Of a DNA stretch of 64,000 nt, positions 25,916 through 36,309 are shown one piece after another. The notes beneath the pieces are model-generated. The model was not told the DNA's origin. It saw only the letters and a program-made list of their open reading frames with translations, and made no database searches. The translations under genes and the position numbers were made by a program. Position 1 is the stretch's first letter. Every line of letters starts with the position of its first letter. Source of the DNA: Chloroflexota bacterium (GTDB lineage: Bacteria; Chloroflexota; Anaerolineae; Anaerolineales; Villigracilaceae); contig JAKOVF010000329.1 in assembly GCA_029782225.1 (NCBI GenBank), positions 17,528 through 81,527 of the forward strand. The letters are read 5' to 3'.

Positions 25916-27127
25916 TTACTTAATAATCCCCACTTTTTTCCCGGCCTCACAGATCACATCCATGGCGCGCTCGATCTCGCTGGGCTCGTGCGCAGCAGTG
26001 ACAGTGGCACGCAGCCGGGCCAAGCCCTCAGGGACGGCGGGGGAGACCACGGGCAGCACAAAAACATCATGGTGTTGCGCTTCGGCTGTCACCATGAAAG
26101 CCGCCTCGTCCGTGCCACACAGCACAGGCACGATGGCGGTCTCGGTCAGCATTGTGTCGAATCCCATGCTTTTCAGGCCGCGGATGAACTGTTTGGTGTT
26201 TTCGTTCAAGCGTTGGATACGCCAGCGCTCATCTAAGATGACCTTGAAGGCCTCGTTCGCGGCCGCGGCCTGCGCGGGCGGCAGCGCGGCAGAGAAAATA
26301 TAGGCGCGGCTCGAATGACGCAAATAATCAATGATTTCCTTCTTCGCGGCTACATATCCACCTACCGACGGAATGGTCTTGCTCAATGTCCCCATCTTGA
26401 TGTCAATCACATCGCCGAGGCCGAAATACTCCTCGATGCCGGTACCTTTTTCTCCGAGCACGCCCACGGAGTGGGCTTCATCGATCATCAGCCAGGCGTT
26501 GTACTTCTTGGTCAGTTCCAGTACTTTGGGCAGATCAATGATGTCGCCATCCATACTGAAAACGGAGTCAGCGATGACCAGCTTGGCGACGTCCGCGGGT
26601 GCATTCGCCAGCAGGTTTTCGAGATGCGCCATGTCGTTGTGACGGAAGCGGCGGAACTCTGCACCAGACATCAGACAGCCATCCACAATGGAAGCATGGT
26701 TGAGTTTGTCTGAAAAAATGTAATCACCGCGGCCCATCAACGTGGAAATGACGGATAAGTTCGTAGCATAACCAGATGAGAAGGTAATTGCAGCTTCCGC
26801 GTGCTTGAAGTTTGCGATGGTCTCTTCGAGTTCGTTGTGAATCGTCAGCGTCCCCGCTAGCGTGCGCACCCCGTTCGTGCCCGTGCCGAATTTGTCTACA
26901 GCTTTCTTGGCCGCTTCATTGATCCGCGGATGGGCCACCAGCCCAAGATAACTATAGGATGCATACATTCCCATCACACGGCCATGCACGCGCACCCGGG
27001 CGCCGTCCAGAATTTCGTCAACGGCCTGGTTGTAAAAATACAGATCATGCGACTTCATTTTGTTGATGCGTTCTTCCAGCACCTTCATGCGGCGGGTGAC
27101 AGCATCGTCAGTGTGATGAAAATCCAT
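25916..27127 (-). CDS. Alpha-oxoamine synthase (KBL / AONS-like PLP enzyme)
   Basis: The 403-residue enzyme belongs to the fold I PLP family that condenses an acyl-CoA with an amino acid. Visible features are MYASYSYLGLVAHPRI (about 53-68), GTGTNGVRTLAGT (about 81-93), the PLP-phosphate pocket IDEAHSVGVLG (about 211-221) and the Schiff-base lysine in MGTLSKTIPSVGGYV (about 243-257). Product choice (2-amino-3-oxobutyrate, 8-amino-7-oxononanoate or a sphingolipid-type ketone) cannot be read from this. No biotin genes are close. The start was placed at MDFHHTDD behind GGAGG. Confidence 0.88.
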   Translation of the reverse strand: MDFHHTDDAVTRRMKVLEERINKMKSHDLYFYNQAVDEILDGARVRVHGRVMGMYASYSYLGLVAHPRINEAAKKAVDKFGTGTNGVRTLAGTLTIHNELEETIANFKHAEAAITFSSGYATNLSVISTLMGRGDYIFSDKLNHASIVDGCLMSGAEFRRFRHNDMAHLENLLANAPADVAKLVIADSVFSMDGDIIDLPKVLELTKKYNAWLMIDEAHSVGVLGEKGTGIEEYFGLGDVIDIKMGTLSKTIPSVGGYVAAKKEIIDYLRHSSRAYIFSAALPPAQAAAANEAFKVILDERWRIQRLNENTKQFIRGLKSMGFDTMLTETAIVPVLCGTDEAAFMVTAEAQHHDVFVLPVVSPAVPEGLARLRATVTAAHEPSEIERAMDVICEAGKKVGIIK

Positions 27128-27310
27128 GCGCGGCCTCCGAAAAAGAATGACGCAAGTGTAGCCGAGGGAAGCAGGATTGTCTAGTTGCCTCCCGCGGCGC
27201 ACCATTCCTCCGCAGCTTCCAAACCACAACGGGCCCGCCAGGACGTTCTGTCGGGTTGTAAGGAGTCATCAACGTCAATGCACGTTTATCACAAGTAAAA
27301 TAGATTGAAT

Positions 27311-28675
27311 ATGCCAGCCATCCAAGCCAATATCCCGGGACGAACAATGCGAAAGGTGAAAGTCGCTCCCCTGGTGTGTTTTTTGGTTTTCCTGCTTATT
27401 TATGGCATCACGTCTCGTGCAGATTTACAACTCTCAGATGAGATTGCAGTGTTTTCATCCGGCATCTCTCTGGCAACAAAAGGGACTCTCGATATAGACT
27501 CATTGCAATGGCTCCAAGCCAGAGAGAACCTGGGACAGAACGGCGTGGGTGGACATCTCTACACAAAGTATTTCCCGGGGAATATCCTTGGCACGGCGCT
27601 GATCTATGGCCTCATGCAGCGGCCGAACGATGCACCATATACATGGCAGGGGACACCGCCTGAATCCTCCCACCAGCTTGCCGATTCCAACTTTGGCGCA
27701 CGCCTGGCATTGCGGTGGAATGCACTGCTTGGAGCTCTTGGCATGGCGGCACTCTACGCGTTCCTCTTGCGAAGATTTGATTTCCGGACTGCAACACTTA
27801 CGGTCCTGCTCTTTGGGTTGTGCACCGATTGGTGGTATGAAGCACGCGGTCTGTTCTCAGAGACAGGCGCGGGAGCGCTATTGATTCTCAGTCTTTGTTT
27901 TGCGGATGCGGACTCTCCTGCTTTAAGCGGCCTGTCGCTGGGCCTGTCGCTTCTTTTTCGACCGACGAATCTGCTCGGCGTTCCTATCTGGATGTATGGC
28001 GTCTGGAAGAAGGGGATTAGATCGGCATGGAGCGGAATTTTCATTGCCCTCGGGCTGGCTGCTCTGGCAATCTATAACTGGCTTCGATTCAACTCCTACT
28101 CCAATTTTGGTTACGGCACCGCTCATTTCACCTTCACATTTCTTGAAGGATTAGTAGGCGTTTTAATCAGCCCCGGACGTTCCCTGTTTTTTTATTCGCC
28201 AGTCCTGATACTTTGTATCTCTGGCGCGCAGGCTTTTTACACACGCGATCGATTATTGACCGGGACACTGCTTTCTGTGGTGATCGGCTACATACTCATG
28301 GTGTCGCTCTGGCAGGATTGGCATGGAGGGACATCCTGGGGCTCCCGTCTCATGACCCCCGTCCTTCCCTTGCTTGGTATTTTCCTCGCACCGATGGTAG
28401 AGAAGGCCCTTTCCAGGGAACCGGCAAGAGCCAGGTTTTTCATTGTCTTGCTGGCAGCTCTGGGGTTTGGCATTCAACTGCTGACACTGTCAGCGGAACC
28501 GATCCTTGTCCTGATCAAGTACGTGTCCTCCGGACAGGTTTCGTATACCGACACAGTCATTTCATTTCAAAACTCATGGCTTTCAATACAAATTCGCAAT
28601 CTGCGGGATTGGAATGTATGCCAGATCGATGCGTACACCCTCCGCAGATTGTTCGCACAGTGCAGATTAGAATGA
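27311..28675 (+). CDS. Polytopic membrane protein, possible GT-C glycosyltransferase
   Basis: The 454-residue protein has about 10-11 membrane helices and ends in a soluble tail. An acidic pair occurs in the first extracytoplasmic loop (LQLSDEIAVFSSG, about residues 42-54). This resembles the DE/DD-type motif of GT-C glycosyltransferases, which use lipid-linked sugars. A large loop, YTKYFPGNILG, lies about residues 85-95. I do not recognise a named family, so the transferase idea is tentative. The start was taken at ATG 27311; a start at 27347 is also possible. It is divergent from the PLP enzyme gene. Confidence 0.65.
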   Translation: MPAIQANIPGRTMRKVKVAPLVCFLVFLLIYGITSRADLQLSDEIAVFSSGISLATKGTLDIDSLQWLQARENLGQNGVGGHLYTKYFPGNILGTALIYGLMQRPNDAPYTWQGTPPESSHQLADSNFGARLALRWNALLGALGMAALYAFLLRRFDFRTATLTVLLFGLCTDWWYEARGLFSETGAGALLILSLCFADADSPALSGLSLGLSLLFRPTNLLGVPIWMYGVWKKGIRSAWSGIFIALGLAALAIYNWLRFNSYSNFGYGTAHFTFTFLEGLVGVLISPGRSLFFYSPVLILCISGAQAFYTRDRLLTGTLLSVVIGYILMVSLWQDWHGGTSWGSRLMTPVLPLLGIFLAPMVEKALSREPARARFFIVLLAALGFGIQLLTLSAEPILVLIKYVSSGQVSYTDTVISFQNSWLSIQIRNLRDWNVCQIDAYTLRRLFAQCRLE

Positions 28676-28688
28676 ACCGAGTTCTGTT

Positions 28689-29111
28689 TTATGAGGCTGG
28701 CTGCAAAACCACAATTGGAATCCGCCGCGAGGTCATCTTTTGGTAAGCCAGGTAAGGCGGATGCCGGTCGGTGGCGAATTTCCACAACTGGTCATATTCA
28801 TCACCTTGCGCCTCATGGGTTTGCACCGGGATGCTTTTCCCATTCACATCAATCGTCGCCTGCGGGTATTTGCGCAGGTTCAAGACCCAGTCTGCGTTCC
28901 TGTCTTTGCCCCAGTTGGACGCAACGATCATGTACTTTCCATCCAAAGCAAAATAGGCAATGGGGATTGCACGCGGTTCGCCGGATTTCCTTCCAATCGT
29001 ATGCAGGATCAAAACGGTCTGTGTGCCGAGCTTGGTGCCGATCCGTCCACGTGAGACGCGGATGAGGAAGGCGTTGATTGCCATGAAGATGCGGATCAAG
29101 GAATCTTTCAT
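28689..29111 (-). CDS. F420/deazaflavin-dependent nitroreductase-family protein
   Basis: The 140-residue protein matches the DUF385/Ddn split-barrel family. Conserved segments are VLILHTIGRKSGEPRAIPIA (about residues 34-53), YMIVASNWGKDRNADWVLNL (about 60-79) and YPQATIDVNGK. Characterised members bind F420 or quinones. Cofactor use here is inferred from the family. It is convergent with the membrane protein gene, 13 bases apart. The start is uncertain: an in-frame GTG lies nine bases further upstream. Confidence 0.85.
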   Translation of the reverse strand: MKDSLIRIFMAINAFLIRVSRGRIGTKLGTQTVLILHTIGRKSGEPRAIPIAYFALDGKYMIVASNWGKDRNADWVLNLRKYPQATIDVNGKSIPVQTHEAQGDEYDQLWKFATDRHPPYLAYQKMTSRRIPIVVLQPAS

Positions 29112-29137
29112 TATGTCCACTCGAAGAGAATCTGACC

Positions 29138-31218
<2,081 letters not shown>

Positions 31219-31241
31219 ATTGTGGAACTCCGGAGGCCGCG

Positions 31242-32258
31242 ATGAAAAACTTCGATCCGCGCTACAACGACCTTCCCAAGACGGAAATCCACATCCATCT
31301 CGAGGGATCCATCCGCACACAGACCATCATCGACATCGCGAAGGAACACAATTTGAAACTGCCTTCGTATGATGTGGCTGAGTTGGACAGGCATGTCAAA
31401 GTCTATGACCAGATGCGGGACCTCCACGCGGTGCTCGAGGCCTTTACGATCTTCCAGAACAGTATCGCCTCGCCACAGGCCGTCGAGCGCATCGCATCGG
31501 AGCTGTTTGAGGATTCCGCTAAACAGAACATTCGCCTCCTCGAGGTGCGCTTCTCGCCGGATTGGGCTTTTCACGGACATGCCCTGGATTGGGACGAGTG
31601 TCTCGAAGGCCTGCTTCATGCCAGAGACCGCGCCGAGCGAGAATATGACATGGCAATCGGCTACATTGCGATCACCTCACGCAGCATGGGACCGGGGTCT
31701 TGTATGAAAACTGTGGATTGGGCTATCCGTCACCGGGAGCACATCCTTGGCATTGACCTGGCCGACAGCGAGCGCGATTTTCCTTTGGGCGATTTTGTTC
31801 CTTCTGTGAAGAAGGCCAAAGATGCAGGTCTGAAGGTCACCATTCATACGGGCGAAGATACCCCTGCTTCCTTTGTGATCGAGACCATCAAGCTTGCCGC
31901 ACCAGATCGGATCGGACATGGCATCCACGCGATCGAGGATATGAAGGCAATCGAGTTGATCAAGGAGCGCGGCATCACGCTGGAGGTCAATCCGTGGAGC
32001 AATTACCTGACGAGTTCTGTGCGGACCATTGAAGAGCACCCGCTGAAAAGGCTCTTCGACCTGGGCGTGCGTGTGACGATTAATTCTGATGATCCTGAAG
32101 TGCTGGATACAAATTTGAACAATGAATACCGCATTGCCCATGAAGTGCTCGGCATGGGCATGGATGAGATCGCCAGATGCAATCGCTACGCCTGCGAAGC
32201 GTCGTTTTTGCCGGAGCAAAAGAAAAAAAGGATTTGGCAGAAATATTTTTCTGCCTGA
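31242..32258 (+). CDS. add: Adenosine deaminase family protein
   Basis: The 338-residue protein has the amidohydrolase fold with metal ligands in KTEIHIHLEGSIR (about residues 13-25). TIHTGEDTP (about 200-208) and the catalytic region IGHGIHAIED (about 221-230) are present, as is a late TINSDDPEV (about 280-288). These match adenosine/adenine deaminases, which release ammonia from the purine. Adenosine versus adenine specificity cannot be fixed by eye. CGGAGG precedes the ATG with suitable spacing. It is divergent from ligA. Confidence 0.88.
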   Translation: MKNFDPRYNDLPKTEIHIHLEGSIRTQTIIDIAKEHNLKLPSYDVAELDRHVKVYDQMRDLHAVLEAFTIFQNSIASPQAVERIASELFEDSAKQNIRLLEVRFSPDWAFHGHALDWDECLEGLLHARDRAEREYDMAIGYIAITSRSMGPGSCMKTVDWAIRHREHILGIDLADSERDFPLGDFVPSVKKAKDAGLKVTIHTGEDTPASFVIETIKLAAPDRIGHGIHAIEDMKAIELIKERGITLEVNPWSNYLTSSVRTIEEHPLKRLFDLGVRVTINSDDPEVLDTNLNNEYRIAHEVLGMGMDEIARCNRYACEASFLPEQKKKRIWQKYFSA

Positions 32259-32275
32259 CTTGCCGGAATCCTCTA

Positions 32276-32305
32276 TTGCACTTTGGGGATGGAAAATCGT
32301 ATACT
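32276..32305 (+). promoter_or_regulatory. Sigma-70 promoter before the eRF1-like gene
   Basis: TTGCAC, an 18-base spacer and TATACT lie 36 bases before an AAGGAGG ribosome site and ATG at 32342. Confidence 0.6.
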
Positions 32306-32341
32306 GGGTTTGAGAAGCAGACCAATACCCAAGGAGGATCC

Positions 32342-32752
32342 ATGCCAAAGAATATTGGCCTTTGGATTGACCATCGGAAGGCGGTCCTGGTTACCCTCGA
32401 AGGTAAGGTGGAGGAGATCAGGCTGATCCAATCCGGGGTGGAACAGCAGACTCGAAGCCGCGGGGGAGCGCACATGAAGACCACGCATACAGCACAATAT
32501 TTCCCCGCAGAAGATCACCAGGACAGACAATTCATCAAGAAACTCAACAAGTATTATGAAGCTGTCATCGCAGCTCTCCGCAGCGCCGATTCAGTGCTGG
32601 TCATCGGCCCGGGCGAGGCCAAGTGTGAACTCGAAAGACGGATCGCCGGCGGGAAGGCACCCGTTCGAATCGCAGCCATCGAAACAGCAGACAAAATGTC
32701 AGAGCGCCAGATCGCCGATAAGGTGCGAAGGTATTACCAAAAGCGCAAATAG
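32342..32752 (+). CDS. Hypothetical protein with eRF1/Pelota-like fold
   Basis: The 136-residue protein begins GLWIDHRKAVLVTLEGK (about residues 5-21). A middle His-rich segment and a later alpha/beta part follow (SADSVLVIGPGEAKCELERRI, about 83-103). This pattern recalls small bacterial proteins related to eRF1 domain 2/3 that are sometimes annotated as translational machinery or host-attachment proteins. No catalytic GGQ motif is seen. An excellent AAGGAGGATCC site and its own promoter indicate a well-expressed monocistronic gene. The function is unknown. Confidence 0.7.
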   Translation: MPKNIGLWIDHRKAVLVTLEGKVEEIRLIQSGVEQQTRSRGGAHMKTTHTAQYFPAEDHQDRQFIKKLNKYYEAVIAALRSADSVLVIGPGEAKCELERRIAGGKAPVRIAAIETADKMSERQIADKVRRYYQKRK

Positions 32753-32855
32753 ACAGAATACTTATCATCGATATTGTGAACCGTCCCGAAGGTTGGGACG
32801 ATAAGCATCACCGGGAGCGTCGAAACCTTCGAGACGTTTTGCCAGCGCGCGCATG

Positions 32856-32861
32856 TATAAT
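32856..32861 (+). promoter_or_regulatory. -10 box TATAAT 6 nt before the Nudix ATG
   Basis: TATAAT, six bases and then ATG at 32868. No ribosome-binding site or clear -35 box is present. The geometry predicts a leaderless message. Confidence 0.55.
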
Positions 32862-32867
32862 CGGCGC

Positions 32868-33293
32868 ATGCGCGCAAGATTCCCTGTGACCGTTCACCTC
32901 CTGTTTTTTCGGGCGGACGAAGTTTTGCTCCTGCTCCGCTGTAACACAGGCTACCGTGATGGGGAATATAGCGTTCCCGCGGGCCATCTGGATGGGAATG
33001 AAACGGTCATGGCGGCCGCGATCCGCGAGGCAGAGGAGGAAACCGGCCTGCGGCTGGACTCCGCCAACCTGGTCTTTTCGAGCGTGATGCACCGCAATGA
33101 GGGGGAGGAGCGCGTGGATTTCTTTGTACATGTCCGGGCCTGGGATGGGGAGCCGGCCAACACCGAGCCTGAGAAGTGCAGCGAACTGAGATGGGTCAAA
33201 GTCACGAATTTACCTGAAAACATGATTCCGTATGTACGCAAAGCGATAGAGAATCATCAAAAGGGCATGCAGTTCGAGGAATTTGGCTGGTAA
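32868..33293 (+). CDS. Nudix hydrolase
   Basis: The 141-residue protein contains a Nudix box GHLDGNETVMAAAIREAEEETGL (GX5EX7REUXEEXGU, about residues 38-60). It would hydrolyse a nucleoside diphosphate linked to another group, such as an oxidised nucleotide or an NDP-sugar. The lack of extra domains leaves the substrate open. The start at MRARFPV was chosen because TATAAT lies exactly six bases upstream. Confidence 0.9.
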   Translation: MRARFPVTVHLLFFRADEVLLLLRCNTGYRDGEYSVPAGHLDGNETVMAAAIREAEEETGLRLDSANLVFSSVMHRNEGEERVDFFVHVRAWDGEPANTEPEKCSELRWVKVTNLPENMIPYVRKAIENHQKGMQFEEFGW

Positions 33294-33305
33294 TCGCGTT
33301 TCAAA

Positions 33306-33335
33306 TTGACCGATTCCGCATTCCCGCGATATAAT
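33306..33335 (+). promoter_or_regulatory. Sigma-70 promoter of the rpmH-rnpA cluster
   Basis: TTGACC (33306-33311), an 18-base spacer and TATAAT (33330-33335) lie about 150 bases before the L34 gene. The leader of about 140 bases has no obvious gene. Confidence 0.7.
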
Positions 33336-33484
33336 AGCCCGCCAGTCTAATCCACCTGCTGATTCCGGCTGATTGGTAGTAGCGACTTTCGCATGGCACG
33401 CAGACAATGTCATCCACAGGGTGAAGGTCGTCACTGCAACTTAACCGGAATCGCAATTATCTTTTGTATGAGGAAGTATAAGGA

Positions 33485-33655
33485 ATGGTTAAACGTACCT
33501 ATCAACCCAAGATCCGTCGCCGCGTGCGTGTGCACGGTTTTCGTTCACGCATGTCTACGGCTGACGGGCGTGCTGTGCTGAAGCGCCGCCGCCTGAAGGG
33601 CCGCTACAAACTGACAACCAGATCCAACGAGCACGTCAAACGGACTCGCTGGTAA
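33485..33655 (+). CDS. rpmH: 50S ribosomal protein L34
   Basis: The 56-residue, very basic protein reads [18 protein letters not shown], then [20 protein letters not shown] and a closing KRTRW. This is the classic L34 pattern RTYQPxxxRRxRxHGFRxRMxTxxGRxVLxxRRxKGR. It is a structural protein of the large ribosomal subunit. It starts the conserved rpmH-rnpA-yidD-yidC-jag cluster and has its own promoter upstream. It is slightly longer than the usual 44-46 residues because of a C-terminal extension. Confidence 0.95.
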   Translation: MVKRTYQPKIRRRVRVHGFRSRMSTADGRAVLKRRRLKGRYKLTTRSNEHVKRTRW

Positions 33656-33699
33656 ACCGGACCGATCAAGGCGCGGAACGGATTTCCTTTGAGGCACGG

Positions 33700-34047
33700 G
33701 TGCAGCGCAAGTTTCGCCTGACCCGGTCAGAAGATTTCAAGCGGGTGCGGCGAACAGGCAAGTCTTATGCCCACCCGCTTGTTGTGTTAGTAACCCAGGC
33801 CAGCGACTCCGCTCATGTACGTGTGGGCGTCGCGGCAGGGAAGACGACAGGGACGGCCGTTTCCCGCAACCGGGCCAAACGACTGCTGCGCGAAGCAATG
33901 CGCTCCCTCCTGCCCTCTCTCGCTTCAGGCTGGGACCTGGTGCTGATCGCCCGTCCCGCGCTGGTTTCCGCCACTTTGGCAGAAACCCGCGCCGCGCTGC
34001 TGACACTTCTCCGCCGCGCCCGAATCATCCCCGTTGATGAGTCCTGA
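33700..34047 (+). CDS. rnpA: Ribonuclease P protein component
   Basis: The 115-residue basic protein has [20 protein letters not shown] at the N-terminus and the RNA-binding signature [14 protein letters not shown] (about residues 57-70). These are typical of RnpA, which with the RNA subunit matures tRNA 5' ends. The start is GTG at 33700, right before the conserved F-R-L-T segment. Its 3' end overlaps yidD by 11 bases. The RNase P RNA gene is not in the window. Confidence 0.93.
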   Translation: MQRKFRLTRSEDFKRVRRTGKSYAHPLVVLVTQASDSAHVRVGVAAGKTTGTAVSRNRAKRLLREAMRSLLPSLASGWDLVLIARPALVSATLAETRAALLTLLRRARIIPVDES

Positions 34048-34327
34048 ATTTCATCTGCACGAATATCCTGATGAGCCGCGTTTGCGCGACCTGCCGCGCA
34101 CGCCGCTCAATTGGCCGCGTATCGCGCTGCTGGCGCTCATCCGTTTTTATCAGATGACGATATCACGGGGCCTGCCAGAGAACACCTGTCGTTTTTATCC
34201 CTCCTGTTCCCATTATGGGTACCAGGCAATTTATAAGTATGGCGCGCTCAAAGGTTCAGTCATGGCAACATGGCGCGTGCTGCGCTGTAACCCATTTAAT
34301 CCGGGTGGTTATGATCCCGTAAAGTAA
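34037..34327 (+). CDS. yidD: Membrane protein insertion efficiency factor YidD
   Basis: The 96-residue protein has the YidD core [32 protein letters not shown] (about residues 36-67) with the conserved Cys pair. [17 protein letters not shown] lies at the end. It helps insertion of membrane proteins together with YidC. A 30-residue N-terminal extension is present compared with short homologues. The start is the ATG inside the end of rnpA. Confidence 0.92.
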   Translation: MSPEFHLHEYPDEPRLRDLPRTPLNWPRIALLALIRFYQMTISRGLPENTCRFYPSCSHYGYQAIYKYGALKGSVMATWRVLRCNPFNPGGYDPVK

Positions 34328-34334
34328 TTTTTTT

Positions 34335-34405
34335 GTCATTGCGAGGGCGCAGCCCGAAGCAATCTCCGCTTTGTGATGAGATTGCTTCGCTGCGCTCGCA
34401 ATGAC
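34335..34405. repeat. Dispersed inverted repeat GTCATTGCGAG...CTCGCAATGAC
   Basis: GTCATTGCGAGGGCGCAGCC and AGATTGCTTCGCTGCGC/TCGCAATGAC form a long imperfect stem of about 28 base pairs around a 13-base loop. It sits between yidD and the propeller lipoprotein gene. It looks like a mobile REP-type element. Confidence 0.7.
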
Positions 34406-34425
34406 ATAGTAGGAGTACCATCACT

Positions 34426-35493
34426 TTGACCACAAAACGCTTGCTCTTATTTTCCCTGCTCCTCATTGCCGCGTTGGCCTTGAGCGCGTGCACTGGTTCC
34501 AGGACCATCGTCAACAACTGGCCCGGACTCGCCGCAGATGCGGAGAGGGCCTACGTTGCCGGTGGTTCCTTTGTTTATGCCGTGAATATGACGAATGGGG
34601 GCGAGGCCTGGCGCTATCCTGCGCAGGCCAATAACTCCTTTCATTATTATGCCAACCCGGTTCTCACGCCGGATGGACAGTTGCTGATCGGCAGCGCCGG
34701 CACCAAACACGACTTCGTCAGCATCAACCCGGCCACCGGGAAAGACAACTGGGCCGCGCCGTTCACAGGCGCAAAAGGCATCTGGGTCGCGTCGCCGCTG
34801 GTAATGAATAATCAGATCTATGCTCCGAATGCCGATGGATATCTCTACGTTCTTAAGATGGATGGTTCCCTGGTAGATTCGGTGTATTTGGGCGGATCAT
34901 TGTGGTCCGCACCGGTGACGGATGGAAAGTTGATCTATGTCGCTTCACTGGACCATCATGTACACATCATTGACCCCGCGAACCCTGGAGCGAACAAGGC
35001 CATTGACCTCGGCGGCGCGATCCCCGGCGGCGTGACCGTTACCCCGGAGGGTGTTTACGCGGGGACATTTGCATCCAAGCTGGAGTCCATCAGCGCGGGC
35101 GGCGATTACAGGTCCGTGGCCGATGCCCAGGGTTGGATCTGGGGTGCGCCCACACTCGATGGTCAAACGCTCTATTACGCGGACCTCGAAGGCAATGTCT
35201 ATTCGTTCGACCTCGCCAGTGGCAAGCAGAACTGGCAGGTGAAACCGGATGGGCCGATCGCCGGGAGCCCACTGGTAGTGGGCGACCGGATTTTCGTCGC
35301 GACTGAGTCGGGTACTCTGGTCGCATTGGACCGTGACGGGAAATTCCAGTCATATACCGTCGGCGGAAAAATTTACACCACGCCGGTTCTTTCAAATGAC
35401 CTGATTCTCGTTGCACCGTATCAGGCGGACTTCACGCTTGTCGCACTTAGCCCTGATGGAAAACAAGCGTGGAAGTACACGCCTGCCAAATAA
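34426..35493 (+). CDS. PQQ-like beta-propeller lipoprotein (BamB-like)
   Basis: The 355-residue protein has a lipoprotein signal (lipobox LSAC, Cys about residue 23). A run of about seven PQQ-type blades follows, for example VYAVNMTNGGEAWRY, VSINPATGKDNWAAP and VYSFDLASGKQNWQV. BamB-type propellers assist outer-membrane protein assembly in Gram-negatives. Here, next to yidD and yidC, a role in folding or insertion of exported proteins is plausible but inferred. The start is TTG, supported by AGGAG 10 bases upstream. It is an unusual member of the rnpA-yidC cluster. Confidence 0.8.
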   Translation: MTTKRLLLFSLLLIAALALSACTGSRTIVNNWPGLAADAERAYVAGGSFVYAVNMTNGGEAWRYPAQANNSFHYYANPVLTPDGQLLIGSAGTKHDFVSINPATGKDNWAAPFTGAKGIWVASPLVMNNQIYAPNADGYLYVLKMDGSLVDSVYLGGSLWSAPVTDGKLIYVASLDHHVHIIDPANPGANKAIDLGGAIPGGVTVTPEGVYAGTFASKLESISAGGDYRSVADAQGWIWGAPTLDGQTLYYADLEGNVYSFDLASGKQNWQVKPDGPIAGSPLVVGDRIFVATESGTLVALDRDGKFQSYTVGGKIYTTPVLSNDLILVAPYQADFTLVALSPDGKQAWKYTPAK

Positions 35494-35505
35494 GGAAATT
35501 TGCCC

Positions 35506-36300
35506 ATGTGGGAAACCATTATCCTTCAACCGATGACCAACACCCTTCTGTGGATCTACGACATTTTAGGTCATGGACCTCACATGTTTGGGCTTGCGAT
35601 CATCCTGTTCACAATTTTGATCCGTGCCATTACCTGGCCTTTGAACGCCTCACAGGTGAAGGGTGCACAGGCCATGCAGGAATTGCAGAATGACAAGGAA
35701 TGGCAGGAAATCCAGAAGAAATATGCCAAGGATCGCGAGAAGCTGGCCCAGGAGCAGATGAGGATTTACAAGGAAAAAGGGATCAATCCCTTTGCCTCCT
35801 GCCTGCCGACGCTGATCCAATTCCCCATCATCATTGGCCTGTATCAAAGCATCACACGCGCGCTGGGCGCCACACCGCTGGGAATGCTGCAGCTCGCGCG
35901 CACTGCCTATCCATTCCTGCACGTGCAAAATATCATCCCGTTGAACAGTCAATTCTTGTGGATGGATCTGGGACGCCCGGAGTCGATCCAGATTCTTGGC
36001 TTCGCACTGCCAACCCTGGCGATCATTGTTGCGATTACCACCTACATTCAGTCCAAGCTGACCATGCCTGCCAGCACGAATCCAAATGACCAATCGGCTG
36101 CCATGTCTGGCATGATGAGCATTTACATGCCTCTTCTGCTTGGTTACTTCGCTCTCAATTTCGCTTCAGGCATTGCGGTCTACTTCATCACCAGCAACCT
36201 GCTGGGCGTTGTCCAATATGCCGCCACAGGCCGTGCCAACTGGCGAAACCTTTTACCGGGCGGAAACAAAAAAACAGCAGCACCCGCCCGCAAGAAGTAG
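35506..36300 (+). CDS. yidC: Membrane protein insertase YidC/Oxa1
   Basis: The 264-residue insertase helps place proteins in the membrane with or without SecYEG. It has the core five-helix layout, with LNASQVKGAQAMQELQ (about residues 45-60) and a charged cytoplasmic hairpin KKYAKDREKLAQEQMRIYKEKGINP (about 70-94). CLPTLIQFPIIIGLYQSI follows. The large periplasmic domain of proteobacterial YidC is missing, as in monoderm-type homologues. The tail is basic (KKTAAPARKK), as needed for ribosome contact. AAGGAA precedes the ATG. Confidence 0.93.
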   Translation: MWETIILQPMTNTLLWIYDILGHGPHMFGLAIILFTILIRAITWPLNASQVKGAQAMQELQNDKEWQEIQKKYAKDREKLAQEQMRIYKEKGINPFASCLPTLIQFPIIIGLYQSITRALGATPLGMLQLARTAYPFLHVQNIIPLNSQFLWMDLGRPESIQILGFALPTLAIIVAITTYIQSKLTMPASTNPNDQSAAMSGMMSIYMPLLLGYFALNFASGIAVYFITSNLLGVVQYAATGRANWRNLLPGGNKKTAAPARKK

Positions 36301-36309
36301 GGAGGCACT

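Noticed and set aside
32782..32845. Terminator pair before the Nudix gene
   Set aside because: CGTCCC/GGGACG and a bulged GTCGAA/TTCGAGAC stem are short and imperfect, so they were not listed as terminators.
33336..33484. Replication origin before rpmH
   Set aside because: Only one DnaA-box-like word (TCATCCACA) was seen and dnaA is not adjacent, so an origin is not supported.
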